Source of the DNA: Misgurnus anguillicaudatus
Taxonomy: Eukaryota; Chordata; Actinopteri; Cypriniformes; Cobitidae
Assembly (NCBI RefSeq): GCF_027580225.2
Contig: NC_073354.2
Span: 32,776,501 to 32,840,500 of the forward strand
Direction of reading: 5' to 3'
Length of the DNA stretch: 64,000 nucleotides
Positions 43,827 to 56,297 of the stretch are shown in pieces; position 1 is the first letter of the stretch, and each line of letters begins with the position of its first letter. The position numbers and the translations under genes were made by a program. Under the pieces are notes generated by a model that worked only from the letters and a program-made list of their open reading frames with translations, was not told the origin of the DNA and did no database searches.

Positions 43827-45210
43827 CATAAAGCTGAATCAATTGCAGCCTATCACAGCATCACATCACATTGTTGCTGGTTGGGACAAAACCTCTAATT
43901 AACGTGGAAAATAACTTTTATGGCATGTTGCGCATCACTTCATGGTGGTTAGGACATGAACATGGGGTTTTGAATGAATGAAAGAGTCAAACCGTTGACA
44001 TGATAAACTAGGTCCTTAAGTTCTGAAGTATCGTTTCATATGGGTGGTTAATAAATAATAGATTTAGACTCTCCACCTTGATCTTTCCTCTTTGTGTTAT
44101 GTTATTTTTACGGGTAGTCTGGTCTGTTTAATCAAATCAAATTAACTGGTTGGAAGATGTGACTTATTTAAAAGCAAACATTTTTAGAATGTGTGATTGC
44201 ATGCGAGTAAATGATAATTTCACTTTTCTTCTTTTTCTGCTGATTCATTGCAACCTTGTCTTTTCATTTGCTTTGACACTCTGTTGCACAAATTAATGGG
44301 TGAATTTTCACTCCCAAATTAGGTCTGTGGCTTGATTTGAGGCCTGTGTCTTGTGAAACTGTTGGTGTGATGTCGAACGCTGAGGCGCAATGCATTATTC
44401 AGTGGCTTGGCTGCTTGTCTCTGCTTATCGGGTGACAGCTGCCAGACGAACAGGTAAATATATCCGATAACGGGGGTGATGTACTGCTGCAGACTGCAGT
44501 TAGAGAAAGCGGAGGAATTTTGTAAGAAGGAACCTGTCATGTACAACTTTATTCCTTGTCTAGACTGTGATTTTGTTTAAAGGTTGACACTTCGAAGTAA
44601 GCCTGTGAGATTACGACTATTATCATTATTTCCATTAATAACATGTGCATTTGAAATGCATGTTTTTATGGGGCAACTGCATTTCTTGTTTTGAATGTAG
44701 GGTTCATGGCCAAAGCAAGTCGAGAACTGTGAACCCAGGGGCGTAAGAACAGTCTGAAAAGTGGAAAGGGGCACATAATCATACTTAATTATAGTGTTTT
44801 GATTTCAGTTCTTGCTGTGTATTCTGAGTGTTATACACTACAGTCTACATTAAAACTACACTGGTTGTGTTGCTAACTTGTAAAGTAATTCCACATTACC
44901 AGATGTGGTTTTTGATTTAGCTTCTTTTTGAGTGTTTTTGGTGTCGTGTGCTTAGGGTGAATAAAATAATTATAATCTGTATCTTTGAATCACAGTTCTA
45001 TTACAGTGTTGTACAATCGCCATCAAGGTAATTTGAAAATACCGTATTTATTGGATTTATAGGAAAGATGAAGATGTCAGTTTGATCATACAGCAAACTA
45101 TTACATAATAATCAACTGTAGTTGGTGCACTCTTTCTCTGAATGTCTTTACTTCAATATCCAGACTTCAAGTCAATCTTCTATTTCCATAAAATCTATTG
45201 TTGAAAATAG
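43827..45210. other. afdn: afdn intron 1, mostly unique sequence
   Basis: No element or coding signal recognised. Confidence 0.5.
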
Positions 45211-46225
45211 TAGAGGTAGACCGATTAATCGGCTTTGCCGATTAATTGGCACCGATAGTTTATTGGTGAAACAAACGGCTAACAGTGAAAATCCATGCCG
45301 ATAGTTGTTCTGAGTTTCATCCATTGCTTCATATCATTATGAAGTAATTAATTTGCTGACTAGATGGTGCATTAGCCTAACTTTGTCGTCAAGGCTGACA
45401 GGACGCTAATAGTAGTACCTCAAACAGTTACAAAAAAATGCACGCAGATAAACCCAACCCAAATGTTTTAAAGTCATGATTATTGCAATCCATTTTTGGC
45501 TTGTATCCAGCTGGTTACTTTTGTCCATGATTTAGCCAGCTAAACTGCATATTTCTAAGTTAATTAGGTAAAAAAATCAAACCATATGCAGCTGTCGTCT
45601 ATATTAACATATCCAACAAATTAAAATCTGATTTTAGCTCTGTTTTATCATCACTGCAATACACAGCAATACATTAATATAATAGATTTATTTTTATCAT
45701 TTATTTCATTTAGTGCATTTTCATGGTTCAGTAATGTTGTTTTATTAATTTTGCACTGCAAAAAATTACTTTTTACTTTGTATTTTTGTCTTGTTTTCCG
45801 TTTAAGCAAAATAGAAGAAAATATACATTTTAGTAAATTTGTGCTTAAAACAAACAATCTGCCAATGGGGTAAGCTATTTTTTTCTTGAATTTTTCTTGA
45901 ATTAAGTGATGTAAAAAAAAAGTAAATTTATTTTAAGATTTATTTTCTTACCCCAATGACAGATTTTTTGCTCGTTTTAAGCACAATTTTGTCTAATTAT
46001 TAGACAAAAAATATAAAATTTAGTTTCTTGGGTCATTTTGCTTATCAAGTTTTAGATATTTGTACTTAAAACAAAACAAAAATACGTCAGTAAGTCAGTA
46101 ATTTTTGCAGTGTGTAATAAATTGCGGCACTGTTTCACTTCGAATGTTGTGTTTTTTTTAATCCAGTGTCCATTTTAAAAACTATCGGCCGATTAATTCG
46201 TTATTGACAAGTACAGACCAACCTG
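45211..46225. mobile_element. hAT-like element, TAGAGGTAGACCGATTAATC start, right end decayed
   Basis: The left end TAGAGGTAGACCGATTAATC with GCCGATTAATTGGC and a matching CGGCCGATTAATTCG near 46185 mark the element. The terminal bases at the right do not match and no TSD was found. A CACTGCA foldback (45754-46112) is inserted in it. Confidence 0.6.
45754..46112. mobile_element. CACTGCAAAAAAT foldback element, copy 1
   Basis: Ends CACTGCAAAAAATTACT and AGTAATTTTTGCAGTG. Inverted AATCTGCCAATGGGGTAAG and TTACCCCAATGACAGATT lie symmetrically near the middle, so the unit folds into a long AT-rich hairpin. Confidence 0.8.
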
Positions 46226-46708
46226 CTTATGGGTAAAATTCACTATAGACCTCTAGAAAATTGTTATAATGTTAACTTTGTTGTACCACCTTGAACAATT
46301 GATAGCTCTCTTGGTTCGTCAATTTTTCAGATCGTAAGCTATGTCATACTGTTTTTGGTAAACAGGCCCAGGAAACCAATCACCAATTTTGGGGGTATAT
46401 GACAAGCAAGGGCTGGTGTCTCAAAAAAAAAAGTGTACGACAACCGGCTAAGCAACCAGTGGAACCACAACCGCTTGTCAGTCCAGTCAAATAGTGGTGC
46501 ATTAAAACAAAGCTCCTATTTATATGAATGAAATATTTAGACTGTGAGGTAGTATGTGGTGTGCATGAGTACTAAATGACAGTACAGACATTAGAGATAA
46601 AAAAAAATTCATATGCAGAAAAAAGGTTGCAGATTTGGTTTCAGGTGTAGATTTTCCATGAATTTTGATATGGCTCTATAAACCAATTGCTTCTAATTTG
46701 GCTGTACA
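46226..46708. other. afdn: afdn intron 1, unassigned
   Basis: Nothing recognised. Confidence 0.45.
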
Positions 46709-46853
46709 TTTATATTTATGCACTTGGCAAACACTTTTATCCAATATGACTTGGTACATTAAATCTATACATCCTTTTATATTATCAATATGTGTGGTCC
46801 CTGGGATTGAATTTGTGTTGCTAATGTAATGCCCTGACCACTGAGCCACATGA
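46709..46853 (-). mobile_element. tRNA-derived SINE, minus strand
   Basis: Inverted tail TATGCACTTGGCAAACACTT, then box B-like CCCTGGGATTGAATTTGTG and box A-like CTGACCACTGAGCCACATG. Complete in outline but diverged. Confidence 0.75.
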
Positions 46854-48228
46854 ATATTCATATGCATTTCTTTTTTTTTTTTTCTTGTCTAACATTTGAG
46901 TTGTATTTATATTTTCACATGTATCGTAAAATGAGCCTTAAATTAGTTTTAAGATCAGGTTCTCAGATCTAATAAGAAGCATATTGTGCTCTCTTTCTTA
47001 CTCAATTCTTTATTATTACGAAGTTACATTATTACGAAGTCATATTTGCCTGCAATACACAGGTAGGTTTAATTTATCATATTTATGTGCCTGCTGATGA
47101 AGCAGTATTTAAATACTTTAAATTGATGAATGTGAGACTATAGATTAGATTTCCACTCGAAGGTGACCATGGTGTATTCTTGCATCATTGTTGAAGAGAG
47201 GAATTCCTCTGGTTTGACTTCCAGACAGACAAATTGACAAAAAGAACAACGTCCACTAATTCTGTTATCTAGCAGTACCCCTCCACTTACCATTATTTCA
47301 GTTAGTACTACACGGTTTATGTAGTGAAACATTTCACCAGTGATTAACGGTGGCACATAAACTTTCCGATTGCTGTTTTTGGCCATTTTTGATTGAGGAA
47401 CCAAGGTTCTCCACAACAGAATGACCAACGTAGGATTGCAAACCTATATTTGGTTTTGAAATACAGCATCTGAGCTTGTTGTCTATTTCTTGTTGAGTTG
47501 GGGTCTACAGCCGAGGCCAATGCCTAGCAAAGAAGTTATTAGTTTGATCTTTTTCAGATCTTCTCTGTGGGTTGTATCTGAGCCCCAGTTTTGGGTGTGG
47601 CCCCATGCCTCAGGGCTGCCGCCACATAGAGGAAATTGTGGTTTGCCCCTGGTTATTAAAAGGTCAAGAGCAGTTTCCTTCCAAGTTGTTTTCCTTTAGC
47701 ACACCTGTACATTTACAGCATAGCATTCCATGGTTTTGATAGACACCAGGTGGAATCCTGAGCTCTTTCTGCAGTCCTGGAGAGGTTGTATATTATAACC
47801 GTGAGGTGTTTTTTACCTTCGGGTCATGAGGCATTACCGGATATTTGAATTCGGCACAATGTCTTGTGGACATCCTGATTGCATGTGCATGCTCGCTGAC
47901 TATTACTCTTCAGCATTGAAGGATATGTGGACGTGTATTGAATAGATGTCAGATACCTCTGGGACTAGTAAGGCGGCAATGGGGGCTTACTGTAGGGCTG
48001 ACGACAGCAGACCCCTCGTCCCTTGCCCATTCCAAGTGATGGAGAGCCCCGCCCCATTCACCCTCATGTCTGATGGATGGACCCTGGAGAGCCATGCTCA
48101 GCTTTTAAATGTATCCTAGGTGATGATTCAGAAGCAACTTAGTATTGGAAATAACCTAGGTTATTTGTTTGTGGTGGATTGAGGATGTTGGTGCACAGTT
48201 GTCTTCCTCTTCCTGGTATTGGCGTTTT
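46854..48228. other. afdn: afdn intron 1, mostly unique sequence
   Basis: No element recognised apart from poly-T at 46869-46883. Confidence 0.45.
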
Positions 48229-48340
48229 TGTAGCTGAACTTGTAGAGCATGTTGCTTGCAACAGTATACTGTAGACATCGAATGGACTGTAAGTTGCTTC
48301 GGATTAAATGATCGGTCAAATGCATAAATGAAATTGTTAC
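48229..48340 (+). mobile_element. tRNA-derived SINE, decayed
   Basis: TGTAGCTGAACTTGTAGAGC retains box A; the tail ends GGTCAAATGCATAAATGAAA. The middle is shortened. Confidence 0.65.
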
Positions 48341-48714
48341 ATGGATATAGCTCCCTAAGAGTCAAGAGTTACACGCCTGCAAAAGTACACTTTGTAATTC
48401 TGTAATTTAGGACTTTGCATTTGGCATTTGCATACCACAGTTTCTTCAAGTTCCTGTTCTGGCATTCACATTACCTAATCCATAAAGGTATTAGGTTTTC
48501 AGTTCCTATGGAAACCCAGTACAGCAGGTGACGTGAATTTGGACAAGGATAGAAGCGTGTACCATGTGAATTGGAAAGGTGCCACTGTTTCGTTATCGTT
48601 TATGAATACTCTGGACTAATTTTCTGTTCTTTTCACTTCCTGTCATTCAGTCAAGTACGTAGACGGGAGTACTAGCATATTGGAGCCTACATGTTACAGT
48701 CAGCATAAACGTTA

Positions 48715-49090
48715 CACTGCAAAAAATTATTTTCAAGAAAACATTTTCTTAGTATTTTTGTCTTGTTTTAGTAAAAATATCTAAAAATTCTTAAATTAAG
48801 ATGCTTTTTCTTGATGAGCAAAACGACCCAAGAAAATAAGTCTAGTTTTTAGACAAAAAATATCAGATTAAAAAAATCTGCCAATGGGGTAAGCAAATTT
48901 TTCTTGATTTTTTTCTTGAATTTAGTGTTTAAGAAAAATGTTGCTTACCCCATTTGCAGATTTTTTTTTATTTGATATTTTTGGTCTAAAAACTAGACTT
49001 ATTTTCTTGGGTCGTTCAAGAAAAAGCATCTTAATTTAAGAATTTTTAGATTTTTTACTGAAAACAAGACAAAAATACAATTTTTTTTTG
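48715..49090. mobile_element. CACTGCAAAAAAT foldback element, copy 2, right end lost
   Basis: Left end CACTGCAAAAAATTATTTTC. Inverted blocks AGTCTAGTTTTTAGAC and ATCTGCCAATGGGGTAAGCA with their partners fold the unit. It stops in poly-T near 49090 without the GCAGTG terminus. Confidence 0.78.
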
Positions 49091-49440
49091 ATAGGGGCGG
49101 GGTAAGGGTGTGTTTTTTGTATTGTTTTTTCGATAATCTTAAGTTTGTGTGTGATTAACCTTAGCCAGAATGAATTAGCCAGCTTTTAAAATACATATGA
49201 TTTCCTTTGTACAAATTCATACGAATAAGCCAGCTCGTAAAATACGTACGAATTTCCTTGATCAGTCTAATTCATATTTATTCATACAACCACAGTTGTA
49301 CGATTTGCTTACGCCTCTGTGACGTTGGGATAGGGGTGGGGTTAGGGTGTGGTGGTGTTATTGTTTTTTCAAAAATCTTACATTTTTGTATGATTAACCT
49401 CATACGAATTTATACGAATTAGGGAGCTTATAAAATGCAT
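49085..49440. repeat. two-unit repeat of about 240 bp with ATACGAATTAGCC motifs
   Basis: GATAGGGGCGGGGTAAGGGT near 49090 recurs as GATAGGGGTGGGGTTAGGGT near 49329, each followed by a TTGTTTTTTC block, a TGATTAACC block and a GAATTAG block. The word ATACGAAT and relatives occur several times on both strands. A dispersed cyprinid repeat is likely. Confidence 0.6.
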
Positions 49441-51359
49441 ACGACTCACTTTGTATGATACAAACAATTATTGCACCTACTCATAAAATACCTTTTAAAT
49501 TCCTTTTTTTCTTGGCTTTGTCATGTGGCGTACAGTAACATTGATACAGAATCCACTCTTTACGTTCAAAACAGGAAATAAAAAAGCCAGCAAGGGGAAT
49601 TGATGGATTCACTCATCAAACCTGTAGGGTGGAGACTGAACCCTCAGGATGTGGCCATTCTTTGAACCTTCATCCACGTTTCCTGTGCTTTTTGTCCAGT
49701 CGCACATGAGAAATGAGCTGGGTTTGGTTCCCACCTCTTGCGCATGAGTTTTGTGCCCCCTACTGAATTCGAGTTTCATGACTGGGCACCGAATCAGCGC
49801 TGCTCTCCACTATCCCAGCGTGCACTGGTTGGCTGTCTTTTGTTTTTCTCACCATGCCATTTATCCTGCATGACTGTGCTAACCAGCACATAGATGAATG
49901 CTGTCTCCAAGGAGGAATAGCTTCGCGGATAGGCTTGAATGATTCGCTCGGAAACGTGGCCCACATTCCTACTAGTAAATCACTAACCCTTTCTCATTAC
50001 CCTACGCCCCTCGGTTGTTTTATTTCTCTCTTTTTTGGGTGTAGTTCCAATAGTTGGAGCTAAAGTGACCCTTCACAAACCCCTCCCAAACTGTCGACAG
50101 TGTGTATTGTGAAAGGAATGTGTAAAAGTTTAATTTGCAACTCTGTCCTCTCTCTGTGTTCGTCTCTCTCTCTCTGTCTCTCTTAGGCCTCCCCACCCTT
50201 CCTACTCTCCTTTTTTGTGACAAACCGAAACTACTGCCTATCTCATTGAGAATAGGGGCAGGGGGGTTTGGTTGGCTAGAAAGCAACAAGTGTTCAGCGT
50301 GAAAGAGCTTCATTGTTCCTCTCTGTTGAGAGACTGTCCTCAGGTCAGCAGCCGTCAGCACTCAGTCCATCACACTGGAGCGACTGTAAGCGTCCCGTCA
50401 GGCTCCAAATCACCCCACTGATAACAGCTGCCAGGTCCCTGCTGTAAACCAGGACTAGGGTCCTCATGGGCTTAAATATTAAATGTCTTTCACCAACGTT
50501 TAATGTATTTGGTGAAAGCTTGAGCTGATGGGGTGTGTTTTTGTGGTGTATAAAATTCACTGGATGTTTCTGTTTATGATTATGAATGGGTTTGGTAACT
50601 GTGACGTGCAAAATCAGTGATTAAAATCAAACTTGGTTTCTGCAAATAATTATATTATAATGCTTAATTGTACCAACATGCAATTATGGAAATTATGTTT
50701 GGCACAAAATTATATTTGCTGGATTTATTGCAAACATTTAGTACAGAAACATTAGTTTAAATCCATGTCTTTTTTGCTGTGGAACGAAAGGAAATCTGTT
50801 CGTCCGGTCCATCTCTGGGTTTCCAGTGTAGGAAAAGCATCTGTTCGTATATGTCACTCCACCCTTGACTATAACCCACATGTTTGCATTTGCTGTAAAG
50901 TGCAGGATTTGTATATAATGTCTAGACGCACGCTCTGCATTACTTTATACATTCTGGTTCAAAATCAACGTCATCAAATCACTTAATGATTTGAGTATGC
51001 GTGTGTTGGCTTGCTCTTAGCATCACTTCTGTCGTTGGCGTGTGGTTTGCTCTCTTGAAATACACTATGCACATGTTTTTAAATATGAATTCTAGCTGCG
51101 TATAGGGTTGTGTGTTGTTGTGTACTAGGCTTGTCCCGCTGAACTGTTCTCTCATTCCGTGGTAATGCTGTGCAAGCAATGTGTTTGTATCTGACCCAAG
51201 GGCCATTATTGGATTCTTGTCGTGGGGTGGAGGGATACCCTGTTTCCAAAAATGAAAACCTGGTAGGGAATGTCTCTTCAGTAGCCACCTTTTTTTATTT
51301 TTTAAGTTAGCTCCTATTTCAGAACAGACCTACTTGGGGTACATGTCTGGTTACAACAT
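49441..51359. other. afdn: afdn intron 1, mostly unique sequence
   Basis: Contains a short CT-rich run at 50160-50184 and no recognised element. Confidence 0.5.
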
Positions 51360-51512
51360 GGCCAATACAATAAAAAATAGCGTTAACAATGCAAATTTCT
51401 TAAGTTCGATTCCCAGGAATCACACATACTGATATAAAAATGTATAGCTTTAATGCACTGCAAGTTGCTTTGGCTAAACATCTGCCAAATGCATGAATGT
51501 AAAAATGTTCAA
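51360..51512 (+). mobile_element. tRNA-derived SINE
   Basis: GTTAACAATGCAAATTTCTT, box B-like AAGTTCGATTCCCAGGAATC, then CACACATACTGATATAAAAA and the tail GCAAGTTGCTTTGGCTAAAC ending ATGCATGAATGTAAA. Box A is poorly preserved. Confidence 0.75.
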
Positions 51513-51567
51513 CTATTTCAGAATCCGACATCATGTCTTGTATTCACAGTCACAAGTAATATTCAAA

Positions 51568-51640
51568 CACACACATACTGATAAAATGTATTCCTTTATA
51601 ATTGTCGCTTTGAATAAAAACATGTGCCGAATGCATTTGT
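51568..51640 (+). mobile_element. SINE 3' fragment, plus strand
   Basis: CACACATACTGATAAAATGT, then TTGTCGCTTTGAATAAAAAC and GCCGAATGCATTTG. The head is missing. Confidence 0.6.
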
Positions 51641-51656
51641 TTTAAATATATGACAT

Positions 51657-51775
51657 TTTCATTCAAAGCGGCATACATGACATTCAAGATATTTTTTCTC
51701 AGTATGTGTACCCTGGGAATTGAACCCATGACCAGTGTGCTACTAACACAATGCTTTACCAATTAAGCTACAGAA
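51657..51775 (-). mobile_element. tRNA-derived SINE, minus strand
   Basis: TTCAAAGCGGCATACATGAC, TCTCAGTATGTGTACCCTGG, box B complement GGGAATTGAACCCATGACC and box A complement near TTACCAATTAAGCTACAG. It faces the fragment at 51568 across 16 bp. Confidence 0.75.
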
Positions 51776-53250
51776 ATATTACAGAAACTATTTTAAGTCG
51801 TTCATCAACTATAATGGTTAACACCAAGGTACGCAACAGAGATTTCTCTCTGGTTTAAGATGCTGCAAGCATGGCTGGGTTTTAACAAGTGCATCCAACC
51901 TCATTTCTTGCATCTAGCTAGAAAACCATGGGGGCTGGGTGTGGTTACTAGTGCATTAGTAACACGGTTAACTCCTAATTCTCGCACACGTCCTCGGCGT
52001 CTAAACAGAACCTGCAGCGTCATTTTCTCAGTAAAGGACCAGACCACAAGGAGCACGTAATCCGGCTACACAAACAGACTGCTAATCAGATTTAACCGGA
52101 CTGTATTTGGCTAACAGGCACTTCCAAACGGGTTAAAGAGGAAGTATTCGAACGTGATTGGCTAAGGAAGCCTGAATCTCTGACTTGATTGGCTGAGCCG
52201 GCCTGGCTTCGTCTGTATGAAGTGTTTTTGTGCTATTCATGTGGTCGTTCTAAATCTTTGGCTGCATGGCTGAATGCATGCATGCTGTGTTTTACACTGA
52301 CCCCAGAACAGTGATCGTGAAATGGAAAACTGTGGATGGTGTACGTGCATTATGTTTGCTTTGAAAGGAAGTTATTTCAGATAGGACTCGTTGTGACATT
52401 GATCCTAACTAGTAGGACTTACTGTATAGCACGTGGTGTAAAATAGTAAATTGTGTAAAAAAGCCGCCAATTAATACATTAATGTAGTGGTCTTTGAATT
52501 GTAGAGAACAGGTGGTTGCTGGTGCGCTATTGGAACATGGGTTTGGACAAGGAGGGGGGACTGTTATTGAGACAGGCTGATTTGATGGATTAAGAGATTA
52601 TTTTTTTAACAGCGATTAACCAAATTAATTAATTAGCTTGCTTGTTGTTTTCATGTCAAGCTCATCAACTTGAGATTTTTTTCCTCCATACTATGGGGAT
52701 TTTTTTGGTACCGATACTTTATTCTCTCTAATAACAAAAAAATTCAAACATAAGTTTTTATCTCAGTTTTAGCATTTTTGTTATTAATTTAGAAATGTTC
52801 ATGTTGGTCTGTATTTTTCTGTAATTTTCAGGTACAGAAGCTAAATAAAATGTAAAATAATACTGCATAGTTTCTTTACTGTATAATACAAATATATATT
52901 AATCCTCATTAAAGTTACCAAAGTTAATCAGTTAAGACAAGGAAATATTAATTTGATTAACATTAAAAACAGAGAGCATCATGTATTGTCCCTTTAAGGG
53001 GCGATTAACATATCACGACTTTTGCACGCTTAAGTTCGTTATTTCAAATGTAGGCGCGCGGCATGCTCATAACAGAAGCATAACGCGCTCGTAACGCGCT
53101 TGTTTTTCCAGAATGCTGCAAGCTCATTGCAGGTCATGTGTCAAGAACCAACCGATGGTTGTGTTTTCCTGCGTGGTTTTAGACACGAAATGTGAACCAC
53201 CCCTAAGAGTGCACATAATATCCAATATAACTGCTATTGTTGTGTTTGAG
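51776..53250. other. afdn: afdn intron 1, mostly unique; possible hAT remnants near 52710
   Basis: GGTACCGATACTTTATTCTC at about 52709 resembles internal sequence of the GGCACCGA hAT family, but no borders can be set. The GC-rich patch 52990-53210 is unassigned. Confidence 0.4.
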
Positions 53251-53257
53251 CAAGATG

Positions 53258-53428
53258 TAGGGTTGACGTGACATCACAGGTCGCTCGCTAACACGCTCTC
53301 TGTCTCTCTCTACTGGCTTGCGCAGCACCCAAATGCTTTTTCAGGTACCGAAATTAGGCACCGATTGATTAAATCGGTAGTACTGATATAATTTGGTTGG
53401 TGCGCTAAAGGTTCGGTGCCCAACCCTA
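53258..53428. mobile_element. short hAT derivative, TAGGGTTG/CAACCCTA ends
   Basis: Starts TAGGGTTGACGTGAC and ends GGTTCGGTGCCCAACCCTA. The flanks are CAAGATG (53251-53257) and CATCTTG (53429-53435), inverted rather than direct, so the symmetric match reaches 15 bp at each end. GGTACCGAAATTAGGCACCG and GGTTCGGTGCC link it to the GGCACCGA hAT family. Confidence 0.55.
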
Positions 53429-53689
53429 CATCTTGAAAAGTGAAGCTGCTTGCTCTTTGATTGCCCCTTGGTGGCTGGCTGCAGTACAAGTCATAAACCC
53501 CGCCCCATCCATGCAATCAAACGGGATTTGGGTAAAAAAACCACTTCCAATAAAAGTTTCCGAAATATGTTTTTGGTTCTTTAAGGTAGTTATCATGCTG
53601 ATAAATGTTCAATTGTTCATTTTTGTGATAAGTTTCATTTTAGCTAGTAATTTGATGCTATAGGAAGGGGACGTGTTGTTATGATTGAC

Positions 53690-54090
53690 AATAGGGGATT
53701 ATCACGCTGATACATAGTACTTCCGCTTTCAGCTATCTTTGTGCACGTCCACTTCCGGTTTATTGTAATGTCAGTTCTCCTGGTTCAGATTGAAGTTGTT
53801 GAGAAAGGTACGTAAAGGAACGATGGGGTTGTAGAAATGTAGTAAAGTAAAAATACAGATAATTTGTTGAAAAATGTAAGTCAAAAGTATGCACTATAAA
53901 TTCCACTTAAGTACAAATAGATGCAAAATGTACTTAAATACAGTAACAAAGTATTTGAATTTGAACTTTACCTTTGTTAACCACTGCCTAACAGGATGTT
54001 TACATGCAAGTGCGTTGTAGGTTGACAATGACATGCACAAAGTTGACATGTCCTGTCCACGAAACCAGGAAGCGTGATAATCCCCTATTA
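53690..54090. mobile_element. DNA-transposon-like element, AATAGGGGATTATCACGC ends
   Basis: AATAGGGGATTATCACGCT at the left is matched by AGCGTGATAATCCCCTATT at the right, a 19-bp perfect TIR. About 400 bp. The AAGTAAAAATACAG region inside resembles a dispersed repeat. No TSD is certain. Confidence 0.7.
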
Positions 54091-54536
54091 CTATATTTAC
54101 TATTTACTATTATTATAAATACGCCGGATTTAGCGCAATGCTAATTCCCATCTGTAGTCCCACACATAAAAAACAATCACAAAACTGTGATTGACAGCTT
54201 CTCTGACCGGACTCTCTGAGCTTCTAGAAAATCTTGAATATATAACTATTAATTTTCGATTTTTCACACCCACAAAATTAGTTATATTTAACTTACCTAA
54301 TTTCAAATAAGACGTTTAAGGGGCGTGGTTGAATTGGGCGCGCAAGCGTTTTTCATAGCGAAGTTTCATACATGGTTTCGCATCCGGGCTCCACGGACGA
54401 TTCCTTCTGCGCATACCCTGGCTCCAAACTGATGTTTTTACGTAACATGTCAGCGCTCATCGTCGGACATTTTACGATCAGTTCATTACAATGGAAGGAA
54501 GCGTCGACGCTTCTTCAATTTGTTTTTTACAGTCTA
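54091..54536. repeat. probable dispersed repeat ending in TTTACAGTCTATGG
   Basis: GGGGCGTGGTTGAATTGGGC and TTTTTTACAGTCTATGGTTC are phrases typical of a cyprinid dispersed repeat. Borders were not determined. Confidence 0.35.
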
Positions 54537-54592
54537 TGGTTCGAACCCATGATTTTTCTACACTGCTAATTCTCTACCACTGAGCTATACAG
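54537..54592 (-). mobile_element. SINE head fragment, minus strand
   Basis: GGTTCGAACCCATGATTTTT and TCTACCACTGAGCTATACAG are inverted box B and box A. The tail is missing. Confidence 0.65.
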
Positions 54593-56297
54593 AATCCACT
54601 CAAATTGCCCAAAAATATTTAATTACATAAACAATTATATGAACAGTCTTTGTGGTTATTCAGTGCTCTGGAGAGGTTTGGCTCTTAGGTTTTGTGTTTA
54701 TATAGGAGATGCTATCAGGGTTCTGTGAGTCTCCTGTCCACTGCTGTGTTTTATTGCATCTTCATCGCAAGCTCCCGGCCAGATCTTTTAGTTGCCAGCA
54801 GGACAAGACGTGAGGATGCTGATATGTTTCTATTTTGGGATTCTACCAGCCAGTTTATAGCTCTATGTCCTCTATTTTCATCACAATTTCACACCCATCT
54901 CTGGACCTGAGTGCATGGAGTGTTGCATTTGGTCTTTGAATGCTTTAAGATTAGTTGATGGTTCTTGTAAAGCTTCAGATGATCGCAAGAAAGGTTGATG
55001 CTTTCAGTGGGTTTCTAATTGAAGGTCTCGAGCACTGAAGAGTGGCTGATTTTAATCAAGCTGTTTATCTTGATACAAAAACCCACGCATGCACATTTTA
55101 ACATTGCAGCAATTAAGTCGCATTCAAAGTTGCTTTTGTTTTTTCGAATAATCTTACTTTACAGTGTCATTTTATGTGTATAGACATTAGTTTGTGTCCT
55201 CTATGCTTTAATGTGTATAGCTGGAGATATAGGTTGTGTGTATAGGTTTTAACAGCATTACTGTATGGAGAAATGCTTAAATCATTATTCCCACACCCCG
55301 TACCAAATTAGATTTTGCTCAGCTCCCAATAAGAGTGTAGTACACTCAGCTTTAACACATTTTCCATTTTTATAACTCCTGGGCCTAAATAAGACCAAGA
55401 AAACATCAAATCTTTGATATCCGCAGAGTTTTAATATCTGTGCTTCTCTAATTGTTTGATAAATAAGGGACTGTAGTTTTTCATATCCAGACAGACTGTA
55501 GCTTTGCCGAGTTAATTTCATCTGCAAATGTCAAATCAAATAAGCTTTTTTCAGGCCCACAGCGGTGAGGTTTTATTAAGAACTGTGGTGATTAACCTAC
55601 TTTTAGACCTGTGATTATAGCGCTGTCATTCAGGGCTGTGGTCCTGTGGTATTATCCTCCGGTGATGTCACATGTCACATTACCACACGCTTACCTCATT
55701 CGTGCTTCATTGTTTGTCTGATAACTCTGTCACGGGCTTGTGAATAAACCCGCATCAGGTCCCTCTGCAGTGAACCAGTTACTATCAACCATGATAAATG
55801 AGAATCATTGTGTTGGTTTGTGTGTGACTCATTTACCATTTTAAGATGATGATGTAATCGTTTCACAGATAGTAATGAATAATCAGGAGAAGGAATCTGG
55901 GTCGGCATGTATGTAAGCTTCTTTGCCGGAATGACACATCTTCATTTGTCGGAAATAAAAATCATATGACACAGGTGTTTTGGAATGGTGGGAATTCACC
56001 ACAGTTGTATCACGTTATCCTCTTTCTTTTGAAAAGCACAGCGTTTTTGTATTTTTTTTTCATTGGAATACTGAAAAAGGTGTCTTGGAAAATCATGTTT
56101 TTTTTTTGTTGTCAGTAGCCAAGTTTTTGTAGCCAGTCAGATATTTTTTTGGGCATCAGTCTTTTTCTTTGTGGTAAAAACCTTGTAATTGTAATCAATT
56201 TAATCTCTCTCTCTGTCTCTTTCTCTTTCCCTCTTTTCAGATAAGAGCACGAAATAAGCATTTAATTTACATTTTATTTAATTTGGTAAACGAGTCC
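54593..56297. other. afdn: afdn intron 1, mostly unique sequence
   Basis: Nothing recognised except the pyrimidine tract at 56201-56240. Confidence 0.5.
56201..56240 (+). other. strong 3' splice-acceptor-like tract
   Basis: About 35 pyrimidine-rich bases lead into CCCTCTTTTCAG|ATAAG. The downstream sequence is not afadin exon 2 and soon meets stop codons. It may be a cryptic acceptor or simply a CT microsatellite. Confidence 0.4.
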
